A stretch of DNA of 51,011 bases, taken from the NCBI GenBank assembly GCA_029266615.1, contig JAQSWN010000052.1:1-51011 (forward strand), written 5' to 3'. Position numbers and translations under genes: made by a program. Numbering within the stretch: position 1 is the first letter of the stretch; each line of letters begins with the position of its first letter. The notes beneath the pieces were generated by a model. It saw only the letters and a list, made by a program, of their open reading frames with translations, made no database searches and was not told the DNA's origin. This DNA is from Polyangiaceae bacterium (GTDB lineage Bacteria; Myxococcota_A; Polyangia; Polyangiales; Polyangiaceae). Shown piece by piece: positions 7,518 through 16,161 of the stretch.

Positions 7518-10500
7518 CGCCGACGGCGCCGAGCCAGCGCGAGCCCGAGCACTCCTAGAATCGAGACGAGCGACGCGAGCGGCGCCTGACTCGAAGCCGT
7601 CGTGCGGCACGAGCAGCCGCCGCCTTCCAGCACGCCTTCGTCATCGGTCGTGGTGCTGCTGCCGGCGTTGCCCGCCGTGCCCGCGCCGTCCCCGCCAGCC
7701 GCGGTGCCGCCGCCGCTGCCAGAGCTGCCGCCCGTAGGCTGCGAGCCGGCCGTGCCTTCGCCGCCGGCGCCGCCCATGCCCATGCCGGGATCGTCGTCGG
7801 AGGAGTCGTTCGGGTCCGTCTCGCCCGAGTCGACCTCACCGTCGTGGTTAGCGTCTTCCACGCCGTCCTTCACGCCGCCGCGATCCGTGTCTGGATCCAG
7901 CGGGTTGGTCTTGGTGGCGCCGTCGTCAGCGTCCGCGACGCAGTTGTTCTTGGACACGTCCGTCGCGCCGTTACTGCAGTCCAGGCCGAGCTCCGTGCCG
8001 TCGAACAAGCCGTCGCCGTCCGAGTCGGAATCCAGCGCGTTGCGCGTGCCGTCGCCGTCCGTGTCGTCGGCGAAGTTCGGCTCGTCGCCGTCTTTCACGC
8101 CATCATCGTCCGTGTCGGCGTCGTTGGGATCCGTTCCGACCGTCTCTTCTGTCGCGTCCGAGAGGCCGTCGCCGTCCGCGTCGTCCAGGGAGCCGTCATC
8201 CGCGCCCTGGCCGGCAGTCGGATCCGTTTCGCCCTGGTCCTGCTTGCCGTCCAGGTTGGAGTCCTCGTTGCCGTCCGTCACGCCGCCGTCGTCCGTGTCC
8301 GCGTCGATCGGGCTCGTCACGGTCGTCGGGTCCGCGTCCGCAACGCAGAAGCCCTTCGACTTGTCCGTCGCCGCGTCTTCGCAGCCCAGGCCGAGCTCCG
8401 TGCCGTCCTTCAAGCCGTCGTTGTCCGAGTCCGGATCGCTGACGTTGAGCGTGCCGTCCCGATCCGTGTCGTCCGCGTAGTTCGGCTCGTCGCCGTCTTT
8501 CACGCCGTCGTCGTCGCTGTCTGCGTCCTTCGGGTCGCTCTTCAGGATCTCTTCTTCGCCGTTGCTGAGGCCGTCACCGTCGTCGTCCGAAAGATCGCCG
8601 TCGTCTGCGCCCTGCCCCGCGGTCGGATCAGTTTCACCCGGATCTTTGGCGCCGTCGTGGTTCACGTCTTCGGCGCCGTCCTTGACGCCGCCGTCGTCGG
8701 TGTCCGCGTCCAGCGGGTCCGTCTTGGTGGCGCCGGAGTCCGCATCTGCTTTGCAGCTAGGTGAATTGGGCGCCGTACCGGCTCCATCGCAGGGCAAGCC
8801 GAGCTCCGTGCCGTCGAACAAGCCGTCGTTGTCCGAGTCCGGATCCAGAGCGTTGATGAGACCGTCGTTGTCCGTGTCCTTCGTGGCGTCCGGCTCGTCT
8901 CCGTCTTTCACGCCGTCGTCGTCCGAGTCGGCGTCGTTCTTGTCGGTGCCGATAGTGTCTTCGGTCGTGTCTGGAATGCCGTCTCCGTCCGTGTCCGTGC
9001 AGTTGGTGCAGCCGCAGGTGTGGTCCGGCTGGCACTCGGGCGCGGTGGGGTTTTCGCAATCCTTGTCCGCCAGGCACTGGACGCAAACGTTCGGAGTTGG
9101 CGTGGTGTCGCAGATGGGTGTCGGCGCCGCGCAGTCCGCGCTGGTGCCGCAATTGTCCACGATGGCTTCCGTCGGCGGCACGCCCGTGCCGTTGCCGTTG
9201 CCGTCTGTCGGGTAATCGTCCGGCGGGGCGCCCTGCGCACCCCCGGCGGTGACGATGGCTTGATTGAAAATGGAGCCGCTGGCGGTGGGGTTCACCGTCA
9301 CTTTGAACTTGATGACCGTACTCTGATTCACGGCGAGCGAGCCGCCCTGCGTGGCGGTCGCCCCCGTGCCGACCCGAACGCGGATGGTGCGGCTGGCCGC
9401 GATGTATTCGCCGCGGTCATCCCCGGTGGCGTCCGTGAGCGGGCCCGTCTGCGGCGGCCCGGAGGAGACGCTGATGCTACCCGGAACGAACGTGACGCCG
9501 ACCGGCAACGGGTCGGTCATGACCGTGTTGGCCGACGCGTCGTTGCCCGTGTTGGTCACGGTCACGGTGTACTCGAGCTGATCGCCGGGCAAGATCGGCG
9601 CGCCGTTCACGTCCGTGAACGTTTTACCCGAGCTCGTGAAGTCAGGCTTGAACGTGGAGATCGACGTGACGAAGCCGCCGATCATGTAGGTGTCGCCCGT
9701 CGTCGACGCGACGATGGTGGCGGACGTGGCGCCGGCCGCGAGCTGCGGCTTGACGTTCACGACGTCCAAATCCATGCCGGCCATGCTGGCGGCGGTTCCT
9801 GCCAACTGCGGCAAGTCTCCCGCCACGGAGACGGCCGCGCCCAGATTGCTGCGCGAGCTGTTGAAGAAGTTGTCCACGGGGTTGATGGCGTTGCTGAGGG
9901 CCGTGCCATTGAAGGACAGCGCGTCCCCCGCGAGCTGCGACTCACCCTCGTACGCGATCACGCCGAGCTTGGCGTCGAAGCCCGCGTTCGGCACCAAAAA
10001 GCCCGTGATCGGCACCTGTGCGGAGCCGTTGGGCGAGACGAGGTCCAAGCCGTCGAACAAGGTGAGGTTACGCGGCGGGTCCGTGGGAAGCGAATAGAAG
10101 ACGACCATGACCCAGCCGAGCATCGGGTCGTTGCTCTCCAGGGTGTTCAGCCCGACCGAGCCGACGCCGCTCACGCGGTAAGCACCGCCCTTGTGCGTCG
10201 TGAGGAGGCTCGTCACCTCGGCCGTGGACTGGTACCAGCTGCGGTTGCCGCCCCGCTCGATCGTGAAGCTTTCGTCCGCGTTGACGCTCGCGTCCAGCAC
10301 CGCGCCCCGCTCGATGCGCACGCTCGCGTCCGGCGACATGGGCGTGGCCAGCATGCCCGCCCAATAGATGCGGGCATAGGTGATGGTCGCGTTGGCAGGA
10401 ATGCTCAGAATCGCCGTGCTCCGCGCTTCGGCCGCGCTGACCGCAACGCTGGCGCGCGCTTGCCCAACCATCGGCGCGTCCGACTCCCAGAACAAGTCCG

Positions 10501-10723
10501 GCGCCGAGTCCCCCGTGTCGGTCGTGCCCAAACAGTTGACGGTGCCAACAACGGGCGCCGCGCTCACGTTCGCGGCGCACTCGTAGCCGAGGGTATTGCC
10601 GAACATGACGAAGTCGCCCTTTTGGTCGACTTGCTTGCGCAGCGTCGGCGCGGCTTGCACACCGCTGGCGACGCAGGCCGCGGTGAGAGCGATCAGGCTA
10701 GAAATGAGGCGTTTTTGTCGCAT
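7514..10723 (-). CDS. DUF11 and thrombospondin type 3 repeat surface protein with MYXO-CTERM tail
   Basis: The 1069-residue protein starts with a classical signal peptide (MRQKRLISSLIALTAACVASGVQA) and a roughly 330-residue beta-rich region. A DUF11-type module follows (TFTDVNGAPILPGDQLEYTV...PLPVGVTFVPGS). After a short Cys-rich segment come three long Asp-rich units of about 135 residues built of calcium-binding D-x-D-x-D-G thrombospondin type 3 motifs. The end is Gly/Ser-rich, then GGGCSCR, a hydrophobic helix and ARRRRR. That is the MYXO-CTERM sorting signal of myxobacterial surface proteins. ATG 10723 is preferred over upstream starts because it gives the signal peptide and has GAGAAGAG upstream. 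It lies 14 bp after the OmpA-like gene, in the same probable operon, and is likely a calcium-stabilised cell-surface stalk or adhesin. Confidence 0.9.
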   Translation of the reverse strand: MRQKRLISSLIALTAACVASGVQAAPTLRKQVDQKGDFVMFGNTLGYECAANVSAAPVVGTVNCLGTTDTGDSAPDLFWESDAPMVGQARASVAVSAAEARSTAILSIPANATITYARIYWAGMLATPMSPDASVRIERGAVLDASVNADESFTIERGGNRSWYQSTAEVTSLLTTHKGGAYRVSGVGSVGLNTLESNDPMLGWVMVVFYSLPTDPPRNLTLFDGLDLVSPNGSAQVPITGFLVPNAGFDAKLGVIAYEGESQLAGDALSFNGTALSNAINPVDNFFNSSRSNLGAAVSVAGDLPQLAGTAASMAGMDLDVVNVKPQLAAGATSATIVASTTGDTYMIGGFVTSISTFKPDFTSSGKTFTDVNGAPILPGDQLEYTVTVTNTGNDASANTVMTDPLPVGVTFVPGSISVSSGPPQTGPLTDATGDDRGEYIAASRTIRVRVGTGATATQGGSLAVNQSTVIKFKVTVNPTASGSIFNQAIVTAGGAQGAPPDDYPTDGNGNGTGVPPTEAIVDNCGTSADCAAPTPICDTTPTPNVCVQCLADKDCENPTAPECQPDHTCGCTNCTDTDGDGIPDTTEDTIGTDKNDADSDDDGVKDGDEPDATKDTDNDGLINALDPDSDNDGLFDGTELGLPCDGAGTAPNSPSCKADADSGATKTDPLDADTDDGGVKDGAEDVNHDGAKDPGETDPTAGQGADDGDLSDDDGDGLSNGEEEILKSDPKDADSDDDGVKDGDEPNYADDTDRDGTLNVSDPDSDNDGLKDGTELGLGCEDAATDKSKGFCVADADPTTVTSPIDADTDDGGVTDGNEDSNLDGKQDQGETDPTAGQGADDGSLDDADGDGLSDATEETVGTDPNDADTDDDGVKDGDEPNFADDTDGDGTRNALDSDSDGDGLFDGTELGLDCSNGATDVSKNNCVADADDGATKTNPLDPDTDRGGVKDGVEDANHDGEVDSGETDPNDSSDDDPGMGMGGAGGEGTAGSQPTGGSSGSGGGTAAGGDGAGTAGNAGSSTTTDDEGVLEGGGCSCRTTASSQAPLASLVSILGVLGLALARRRRR
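7812..8960. repeat. Three imperfect ~405-bp coding repeats
   Basis: Inside the surface protein gene the same 135-codon block occurs three times. One landmark (the codons for GDEP) recurs at about 8079, 8484 and 8892, giving periods of 405 and 408 bp. Each block encodes D-A-D-[ST]-D-D-D-G-V-K-D-G-D-E-P, an LFDGTELGL-like segment with a Cys pair, and a closing GETDP. The last block is followed by a shorter tail. This is recent internal duplication of whole thrombospondin type 3 arrays and can misassemble. Confidence 0.85.
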
Positions 10724-10737
10724 GGGATTCTCTTCTC

Positions 10738-12474
10738 TCACTCGGAGAGCGGCTTGCCGTCCTTCTCGAGGATGTGGAACTCGACGCGGCGATTGTTTTG
10801 CCGGCCGGCGTCCGTTTCGTTCGTGTCGATTGGCTTGGTCATACCCAGGCCCTGGGAGCTCAGTCGGTCCTTCGTGATACCGTGGTCCGTCAGCCACTTC
10901 ATCACCGCGGCCGCGCGCCGGCGGCTCAGGTCCAGGTTGTGGTTGGCCGCGCCGCGGTTGTCGGTGTGACCTTCCACGCTGAGCTTCGTGAGCTCCGTAT
11001 GCTCGGTCATGACCGCGAGCACCGCCTCCAAGATGCGCGTGCTCTCCGGCCGCAGCTTGGAGCTGTTGTTCTCGAACTCCACGCGCTCCAAAATCTTGAT
11101 CTGGCCTTGCTCGACGCGCGCCGCCGGGCAGCCGTTCTTCTTCGGGTCCGTGTCACGCGGCCCGGGCGCGGTGGGGCACGCGTCCTCCGGATCGATGATG
11201 GTGTCTTTGTCCGTATCTTTCGGCAGCGGGCAGCCGTTGGTGACCGGATCCGTGGTGCGTACGCCCGCCTCGTTCACGCACGCGTCTTCATCGTCGAAGA
11301 TGCCGTCCTTGTCGGTGTCCGGCCGCGGACAGCCGTGCTTTTGCGGATCCTCGCTCTTGATGCCGGGCTCGTCCGGGCAGGCGTCGTCCTTGTCCAAAAT
11401 GCCGTCCCGGTCTCGGTCGCCCGGCGGGCAGCCATTCTTGGCCGGGTCTTCGTTCTTTTCCCCAGGCGTGTCGGGACAAGCGTCGTCTTTGTCCAAGACG
11501 CCGTCGCCATCGCGGTCCTTTTCGGGCGCGGGCGGCAAAACCAGCGGCTCTTTCGCGGGCTCCGGCGCCCATTCCAGCGAGAGCAGACCGCGGAATTGGG
11601 GCGAGCCGAAGCCGCGCGTGAGCCCCGGACCGAAGCCGGCACCGATGCGCACGTCGTCCGTCACTTTGTAGTGGGCCCCGAAGATGACCTCGAGCGGCGT
11701 GGAGCGACGCGAGAAGAACGCGTCCCCATCCGCCACGACGGTGGAGCCGAACACTTCCGGGCCCAGCACGAGCTTGCCGCTGTCGCTTCGGTAGCCGATG
11801 GCGGCCGCGACGACTGCTTCCGTCCCCTGCGGCGAGCCGTTGAACCCCGAATCGTTCGCGCGGTAGAGCACGCCCAGCTTCGCGGCGTACGCGAAGTTAC
11901 CGATGTCGCCCGCCAGGAGCAGCCGCGGCAAGATGCGCACCTTGCCGTCCCCCGCGAACGACTCCTGCTTGCCCGTCGGCGCGAACACGGCGACGCCGCC
12001 GGCGAGCGAAAACGGCGAGCGGTATTCACCCAGCAGCCGTACGTCCGCCGCGAGCCGCAAGTCCCCCACCGCCGCGCCCTCTTCGGCTCGGAACGGCACG
12101 CCGTTCACGGAGGCGGGTTCCCCCTTCTGAGAGGCCAGCACCGGGAGGCTCGCACCGAGCCGCAGACGGTCCCACAGCACCAAGCTGGCGCCGACGTGGG
12201 CGAACAGTTGATGCTCGATGATGGAGCGAAGCTCGTCGCCGTCCCGGTTGTAGAGGACGAGCGGTTTGTGCGCGTAGTCCCCGGTGACGCCCAGCATGAG
12301 GCGGCCGTGGCCGCGCAAGTCCAACGAATCCGCCGCGAACCAGTCGCTGCCGCGCTCCGCGGGGTCGAAGCGGTTGATGGCGAAGCCCTCGCTTTGTGCC
12401 AGGGCCGTGGAAGGTACAGAAGCCAAGAGCGCAACGGCGGCGCGGGCCGACCAGCGCGACGAAACGAGCGACAT
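10738..12474 (-). CDS. OmpA-family outer-membrane protein with thrombospondin type 3 repeats
   Basis: The 578-residue protein has a signal peptide (AAVALLASVPSTALA) and a beta-barrel-like region at about 25-310. Next are four Asp-rich TSP3 units (DRDGDGVLDKDDACPDTPG and relatives, residues about 320-450). The C-terminal OmpA/MotB peptidoglycan-binding domain (about 460-575) shows KLSVEGHTDNRG and LSRRRAAAVMKWL. It should tie the outer membrane to peptidoglycan, with the calcium-binding repeats as a rigid spacer. It is the third gene of a minus-strand series, 12 bp after the degenerate Fic gene and 14 bp before the MYXO-CTERM protein. Proteins of this domain order are common in myxobacteria, and the family call is secure. 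Confidence 0.93.
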   Translation of the reverse strand: MSLVSSRWSARAAVALLASVPSTALAQSEGFAINRFDPAERGSDWFAADSLDLRGHGRLMLGVTGDYAHKPLVLYNRDGDELRSIIEHQLFAHVGASLVLWDRLRLGASLPVLASQKGEPASVNGVPFRAEEGAAVGDLRLAADVRLLGEYRSPFSLAGGVAVFAPTGKQESFAGDGKVRILPRLLLAGDIGNFAYAAKLGVLYRANDSGFNGSPQGTEAVVAAAIGYRSDSGKLVLGPEVFGSTVVADGDAFFSRRSTPLEVIFGAHYKVTDDVRIGAGFGPGLTRGFGSPQFRGLLSLEWAPEPAKEPLVLPPAPEKDRDGDGVLDKDDACPDTPGEKNEDPAKNGCPPGDRDRDGILDKDDACPDEPGIKSEDPQKHGCPRPDTDKDGIFDDEDACVNEAGVRTTDPVTNGCPLPKDTDKDTIIDPEDACPTAPGPRDTDPKKNGCPAARVEQGQIKILERVEFENNSSKLRPESTRILEAVLAVMTEHTELTKLSVEGHTDNRGAANHNLDLSRRRAAAVMKWLTDHGITKDRLSSQGLGMTKPIDTNETDAGRQNNRRVEFHILEKDGKPLSE

Positions 12475-12486
12475 GGATCGAAGACG

Positions 12487-13863
12487 TTAGTCGAATCCTG
12501 GATCCTCGTCACTATGATCGGGAAGTCGCAACCTGCCGCCTAGAAGCGACAACTCGGCGCCTCCCTGTAGTGGCTCGGTGAGTAGCAACGCGCGCGCTTC
12601 GAGCAGTGAGGCTGCATTGCCGACTTCGTGCACGAACGCGTTGAGCTCCTGCCGCTGGTGCATGAGGTGACGGAGGCGCTCGGCCGGGCTCGGCCAGGGC
12701 GCGATCCAGGCCTGCACCGCACGCGCGAACAGACTTTGATAAGCGCGCGGCTCGAAGCGCAGCGCCAATTGGTCCAGCAGCAGGTGTGGCATTCCCACGC
12801 CGAATAGGCGACGCAGAACCACGTTGACGAAGCTCATCGAGAGGCTCTGGTTCGCGCTCGGCAGCGGGTGCACGCGCACGAAGCGGTAGTGAAACAGGGC
12901 CAGCGCCTGAACCGCGGCGGCCCGGTCGCTTTCACGCTGGGCCGCATGCGCCTGCTCGAGGCTGTGGAGCAATCCTTCGAAATGTGCGTCGGTGAGCGGG
13001 CGAGGCGGCAGGAACCAAGGCCGGGCGACTCTCTCTTGCTTCGCGCGCGCCGTGACTAGTTGCCCCAGCGGCACGCGGTCCAGCGTGAGCTCGCGCTCCG
13101 CCGCCAGCGCTCCGTCGTCGTTGACGCTTTCGGCGAGAAGCTGCCAATACAGCGCTCCGCCCAGGAGCGGCGCACTGACGCGCGCGCCGCTGGTGAGCAG
13201 CGTTTCCCCGCCACGGCGCTCCAGGCCGGTCGGAACCTCGTAGAACGTGCCGGGCTCCGGACGCTTACGACCGAGTAAGCTCGCCGGCAGATAGAAGGAG
13301 CTGCGGCCGCCCGACGAAGGCTCGCCGAGCAGCATGAGCTCGTGCAGCTCGAGCAGCAGCGCGCGAAGGCTCGCCACGCCTTGCGGAAGAGGACGCGTCT
13401 CGAGCTCGCGGCGCACGGCGATGGAGTTTCGCCAATACGAGCGAACGACCTCATAAGGGGAGCCTGGGAAGCGCACCAGCTCCAGCGACGGCAGCTCCAG
13501 CTCCAGCTCTGCGACGGCGTGCGGCGCGAACACAATCTTGGAGAACGCTTGCTCCACGAAGCTGGGCGCGAACGCGCCCAGCTGCAGCGTGAGCGCCGAG
13601 TAGCTGCACGGTAGTTTGGCCAGCGCCGCGCGTAGCTTCTCGGCAGGAATGCCGGCGATGGGGAGGCGCGCTCCGCCCGGCAGCTGCACGAGGCTCTGGG
13701 TTCCCTCTTGCCGCAACTGGGCGCCCGGAGCGAGCCGCAGCTCGTCGCCAGGCTCGAGGGAGAAACGACAGCGGGGCGTGTCGAACAAGTAACCGTCACC
13801 GCGCGACGACGCTTCCTCTTGCACGACGAAGGCGCGGTACGCGTTGACTCGCGCCGCGCTCAT
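12487..13863 (-). CDS. Fic-like domain protein with a degenerate active-site motif
   Basis: This 458-residue protein has no signal peptide. From about residue 160 it follows the pattern of Fic-domain proteins: LLLELHELML followed by a Gly-Arg flap-like segment, WFLPPRPLTD leading into helices, then HYRFVRVHP and a long helix. In active Fic enzymes the loop reads HPFx(D/E)GNGRxxR and transfers AMP or a similar group. Here it is HPLPSANQS at residues 332-340. His332, Pro333 and Asn338 remain, but the acidic metal ligand, both glycines and the arginine are replaced. A pseudoenzyme or a changed chemistry is therefore likely. Residues 1-150 are a separate unrecognised region. ATG 13863 overlaps the methyltransferase stop (ATGA), which fixes the start. 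The Fic assignment is my reading of the pattern and needs a profile search. Confidence 0.6.
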   Translation of the reverse strand: MSAARVNAYRAFVVQEEASSRGDGYLFDTPRCRFSLEPGDELRLAPGAQLRQEGTQSLVQLPGGARLPIAGIPAEKLRAALAKLPCSYSALTLQLGAFAPSFVEQAFSKIVFAPHAVAELELELPSLELVRFPGSPYEVVRSYWRNSIAVRRELETRPLPQGVASLRALLLELHELMLLGEPSSGGRSSFYLPASLLGRKRPEPGTFYEVPTGLERRGGETLLTSGARVSAPLLGGALYWQLLAESVNDDGALAAERELTLDRVPLGQLVTARAKQERVARPWFLPPRPLTDAHFEGLLHSLEQAHAAQRESDRAAAVQALALFHYRFVRVHPLPSANQSLSMSFVNVVLRRLFGVGMPHLLLDQLALRFEPRAYQSLFARAVQAWIAPWPSPAERLRHLMHQRQELNAFVHEVGNAASLLEARALLLTEPLQGGAELSLLGGRLRLPDHSDEDPGFD

Positions 13864-14933
13864 ACCAGCGCCTTCGCCACACCGGCCGACGTCGCTGGCA
13901 CGAGGTCGAAGCCGCTCGGCACGTCCAACCCTTGCGCCGGGTACGCCAAATCCCGGTACTGTTCGATGATTTCGTCCAGGTGCTCGCGCAGGACGGACGA
14001 TTGGGGGTCGAGGCCGCGCACCACGCACAGGCCCGAAGGCGCCGTCGCGATGATCTTGACGCGCAGCTCTGGGCGCCGCTCCCGTAAGATGCTCACGACC
14101 TTCCACACGTCGCCTACCCAAAACTTCGTGTGGCGCTCGCGGCTCGCGGTGAGCGGCAGGAGCGGCACGCAGTCGTGCAGCACGATGGTGCTGCCCGGCG
14201 CGCACCAGGCCTCCACGTTCACGAAGTCGCGGAGCGCGTACTCGAAAAGGTGCATGCCGTCGATGAATGCCAAGTCGAGGGGTCGGCCCTCGAGCGCCTC
14301 CGCGCGCGACGTACGCGAGAAAAACGCGTCACTCGTCTCGTGAAAGACGCGCGCGTGCGGTGGTATCGAGTCACGGCGGAGCTTGGACGAATCCGGATCG
14401 ATGCCGATCACTTTTTCCGAGTGCTTGGCGAACGCGAGCGTCGCGCCCGTCTCCACGCCGATTTCCAAGTAGGCGCGTGGGCGAAGCAGCTCGTGCAAGC
14501 GCGAGAGCACGTCGCGGTAGGAGGGGCCGGGGAATCTGAGCCCCGCCAGCATGCCGGCCGCACCTGGAAAATCCGGAAACCGTTCGAGCGTCGATAGCAG
14601 AAGCTGGATCGCCTCCGCGGCGTCCCCCGCATGGGCCGCCATTTGCGCGCCGTAAAACATCGCCGCAAGGTGATCCGGATTTCGGCGCTGCACGTCCGCG
14701 ACCAGGCGTCGCGCCTCTTCGTGCCGACCCAACCCGAACAGGGCCGCGGCCCGGGTGAGCGCAAGCGACGGCTCCGTGCCGTCCGGCGCAAGCTCGCTGA
14801 TGGCCAGCGCGTAATCGAGGCTGCCGACGCGCAACGCGTGGGTGGCGAGCAGCAGCAAGTCCGGCGCGCCCAGCGGTCCGAGGGTCTGGCTCAGCTCCGC
14901 GGCGGATGCGACGTAGTCGGGTCCGGCAGTCAC
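13860..14933 (-). CDS. TPR-fused class I SAM-dependent methyltransferase
   Basis: The 357-residue cytoplasmic protein has an N-terminal helical repeat region (about 1-140, TPR-like: HEEARRLVADVQRRNPDHLAAMFYG). A Rossmann methyltransferase domain follows. SAM-binding motif I is YLEIGVETGATL, with Glu157-Ile-Gly159, and motif II is VIGIDPD; DLAFIDGMHLFEYALRDF follows. The layout is that of the Methyltransf_24 group, often found with glycan or surface-protein loci; the substrate is unknown. It is the first gene of the four-gene minus-strand unit ending in two surface proteins, and it overlaps the Fic-like gene by ATGA. A role in modifying the downstream cell-surface proteins or their glycans is only inference. 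Confidence 0.85.
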   Translation of the reverse strand: MTAGPDYVASAAELSQTLGPLGAPDLLLLATHALRVGSLDYALAISELAPDGTEPSLALTRAAALFGLGRHEEARRLVADVQRRNPDHLAAMFYGAQMAAHAGDAAEAIQLLLSTLERFPDFPGAAGMLAGLRFPGPSYRDVLSRLHELLRPRAYLEIGVETGATLAFAKHSEKVIGIDPDSSKLRRDSIPPHARVFHETSDAFFSRTSRAEALEGRPLDLAFIDGMHLFEYALRDFVNVEAWCAPGSTIVLHDCVPLLPLTASRERHTKFWVGDVWKVVSILRERRPELRVKIIATAPSGLCVVRGLDPQSSVLREHLDEIIEQYRDLAYPAQGLDVPSGFDLVPATSAGVAKALV

Positions 14934-14986
14934 CGGTGCAACGTAGCAAATCCGATGACCGAGCCGAGTCGTACTCTAGGGAGCCC

Positions 14987-15517
14987 GTGGAAAATCCGAA
15001 GATGCCCGAAACTCGGCGCGAAGAGCGGCCTCAGGACCGCGCACTTCGGGCCGGAGCAGAGCGCCTTCAGGCGACGGTCGCGGAGCTGCCGTGGCGCTAC
15101 GCGCCATTTTTCTCGCGGCTTGGCCGAATGTGGAGCCTCAGTCCAGAGCAGGTGCGGAGCGAGCTGGCTCGTGCGCAGACCCGTCGCGCCTGGAGCCGCG
15201 CGCCCTTACCCGGCCTGCGCACCTTCGAGGTCGCTGCGGGAGAGCCGGGCCTCGGAGCGCGCCTCTTGAGCTTCGAGCCGGGCGTCAGCTTTCCCAAGCA
15301 TCGTCACCGCGGTGAGGAGCAGCTACTCGTGCTGGAGGGCGCGTTCGTGGACACGCTCGGCGTCACGGTCCGAGCGGGCGACGGCTGCTGCATGGCACCG
15401 GAGAGCGAGCACGAGCTTCGCATTTTGGACGAAGGCCGTTGCGTCGCGGCCGTGGCGGAGCGCGGCATCGAGTTCACGGGGCCGCTGTTACGATTCGCAA
15501 ATTGGCTGATGCGCTGA
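14987..15517 (+). CDS. ChrR-like cupin-domain protein
   Basis: The product has 176 residues. Its C-terminal half is a cupin with the metal-binding pattern HRHRGEEQLLVLEG, then PESEHELR, typical of the cupin half of ChrR anti-sigma factors. The N-terminal half is helical and lacks the His/Cys zinc-binding signature of the true anti-sigma domain, and no sigma factor gene is adjacent. It is therefore a stand-alone cupin, perhaps a metal-dependent sensor. The start is uncertain: GTG 14987 follows AGGGAG closely, while ATG 15002 is an alternative; upstream starts would run into the divergent methyltransferase gene. Confidence 0.7.
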   Translation: MENPKMPETRREERPQDRALRAGAERLQATVAELPWRYAPFFSRLGRMWSLSPEQVRSELARAQTRRAWSRAPLPGLRTFEVAAGEPGLGARLLSFEPGVSFPKHRHRGEEQLLVLEGAFVDTLGVTVRAGDGCCMAPESEHELRILDEGRCVAAVAERGIEFTGPLLRFANWLMR

Positions 15518-15725
15518 AGGGCGTGTCCGTGCTCACCCGTTCCGCGAGCGCGCCAGTCCCTCGAGCTCCGATACATCTCGATCGACGAGGAGATTCGCTA
15601 GCTGGATTGCAAACCGACCAAGGCTGCCCCGACTCCGCTCTGGGTTTCATCGCGGCCATGACGAACGCAAACCCGCGCCGCTGCGCTCTTGGAAGCGGCC
15701 GAGCCGCGCGGCCACGGTCGATATT

Positions 15726-15973
15726 CGTAAAAAGAGAAGGGTGTTCGAGACCCGGGACGATGTCGCGGTTTGGACTAAATTTGCTCAATGATTTCCGGCT
15801 ATCGACCGCACATCGAGACTTAGTCGCATGGGTAACGAATTCCGCGCGCACTGCTGGAGACAGTCGCCGATGCGACTAATCGCCTTCGAGGCGCGCCGCT
15901 CGCGAAATCATTGGGCAAAATTAGTGATTTCTGCGACTGCCTCCCGAGTCTACAAAGGTGCCTCTTTTTTGAG
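15726..15973 (+). repeat. Dispersed ~248-bp palindromic element, copy 1
   Basis: The whole element is an imperfect palindrome centred near 15850. Its terminal arms of about 65 bp match when one is reverse-complemented. Both contain AAAAAGAG, then GAGAC or AGACT followed by CGGGA, then GTCGC, an ACTAA/TTTTGC-like core and CAATGATTT. An inner perfect pair, TTAGTCGCAT at 15820-15829 and ATGCGACTAA at 15870-15879, flanks the centre. The same element occurs inverted at 41902-42149. The best-conserved block between copies is about 53 nt long with only about five differences (around GTTCGAGAC...ACGATGTCGCGG...TTGGACTAAATTTGCT). It has no coding capacity and no obvious target-site duplication. A MITE-like element or a structured nucleic-acid element are both possible. 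Confidence 0.8.
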
Positions 15974-15983
15974 CCAACGTTGT

Positions 15984-16042
15984 CGTCCGTGCGTCCTTGC
16001 GTCCGTGCGTCCGAGCGTCCGTGCGACCGTGCGTCCGTGCGT
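15984..16042. repeat. Tandem 8-bp repeat (CGTCCGTG), ~7.4 copies
   Basis: Seven in-phase copies of CGTCCGTG, three of them with one change, plus three further bases, begin 10 bp after the palindromic element. Since 8 is not a multiple of 3 it cannot hold a reading frame through copy-number change, which fits non-coding DNA. It is a candidate length-variable locus. Confidence 0.85.
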
Positions 16043-16114
16043 TGCCGAACGCCGCGAGCTGAACAACCGCTGCGCTCGCGAGTGCGGCGCGTAGCGACGC
16101 GAGGCGTGTCCGCA

Positions 16115-16161
16115 AGCGCTCTGCGCGACGGACCAAGAGCGCTCTGCGCGACGGAGCCAGA
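16115..16161. repeat. Duplicated 23-bp unit
   Basis: The 18-base stretch AGCGCTCTGCGCGACGGA occurs at 16115-16132 and again at 16138-16155, a period of 23 bases, and the next unit begins (AGCG) before it decays. AGCGCT within it is palindromic. Its function is unknown. Confidence 0.75.

Noticed and set aside
9020..10969. Long plus-strand frames opposite the DUF11 and OmpA-like genes
   Set aside because: Arg/Val/His-rich shadow translations of GC-rich genes on the other strand, with no family features.
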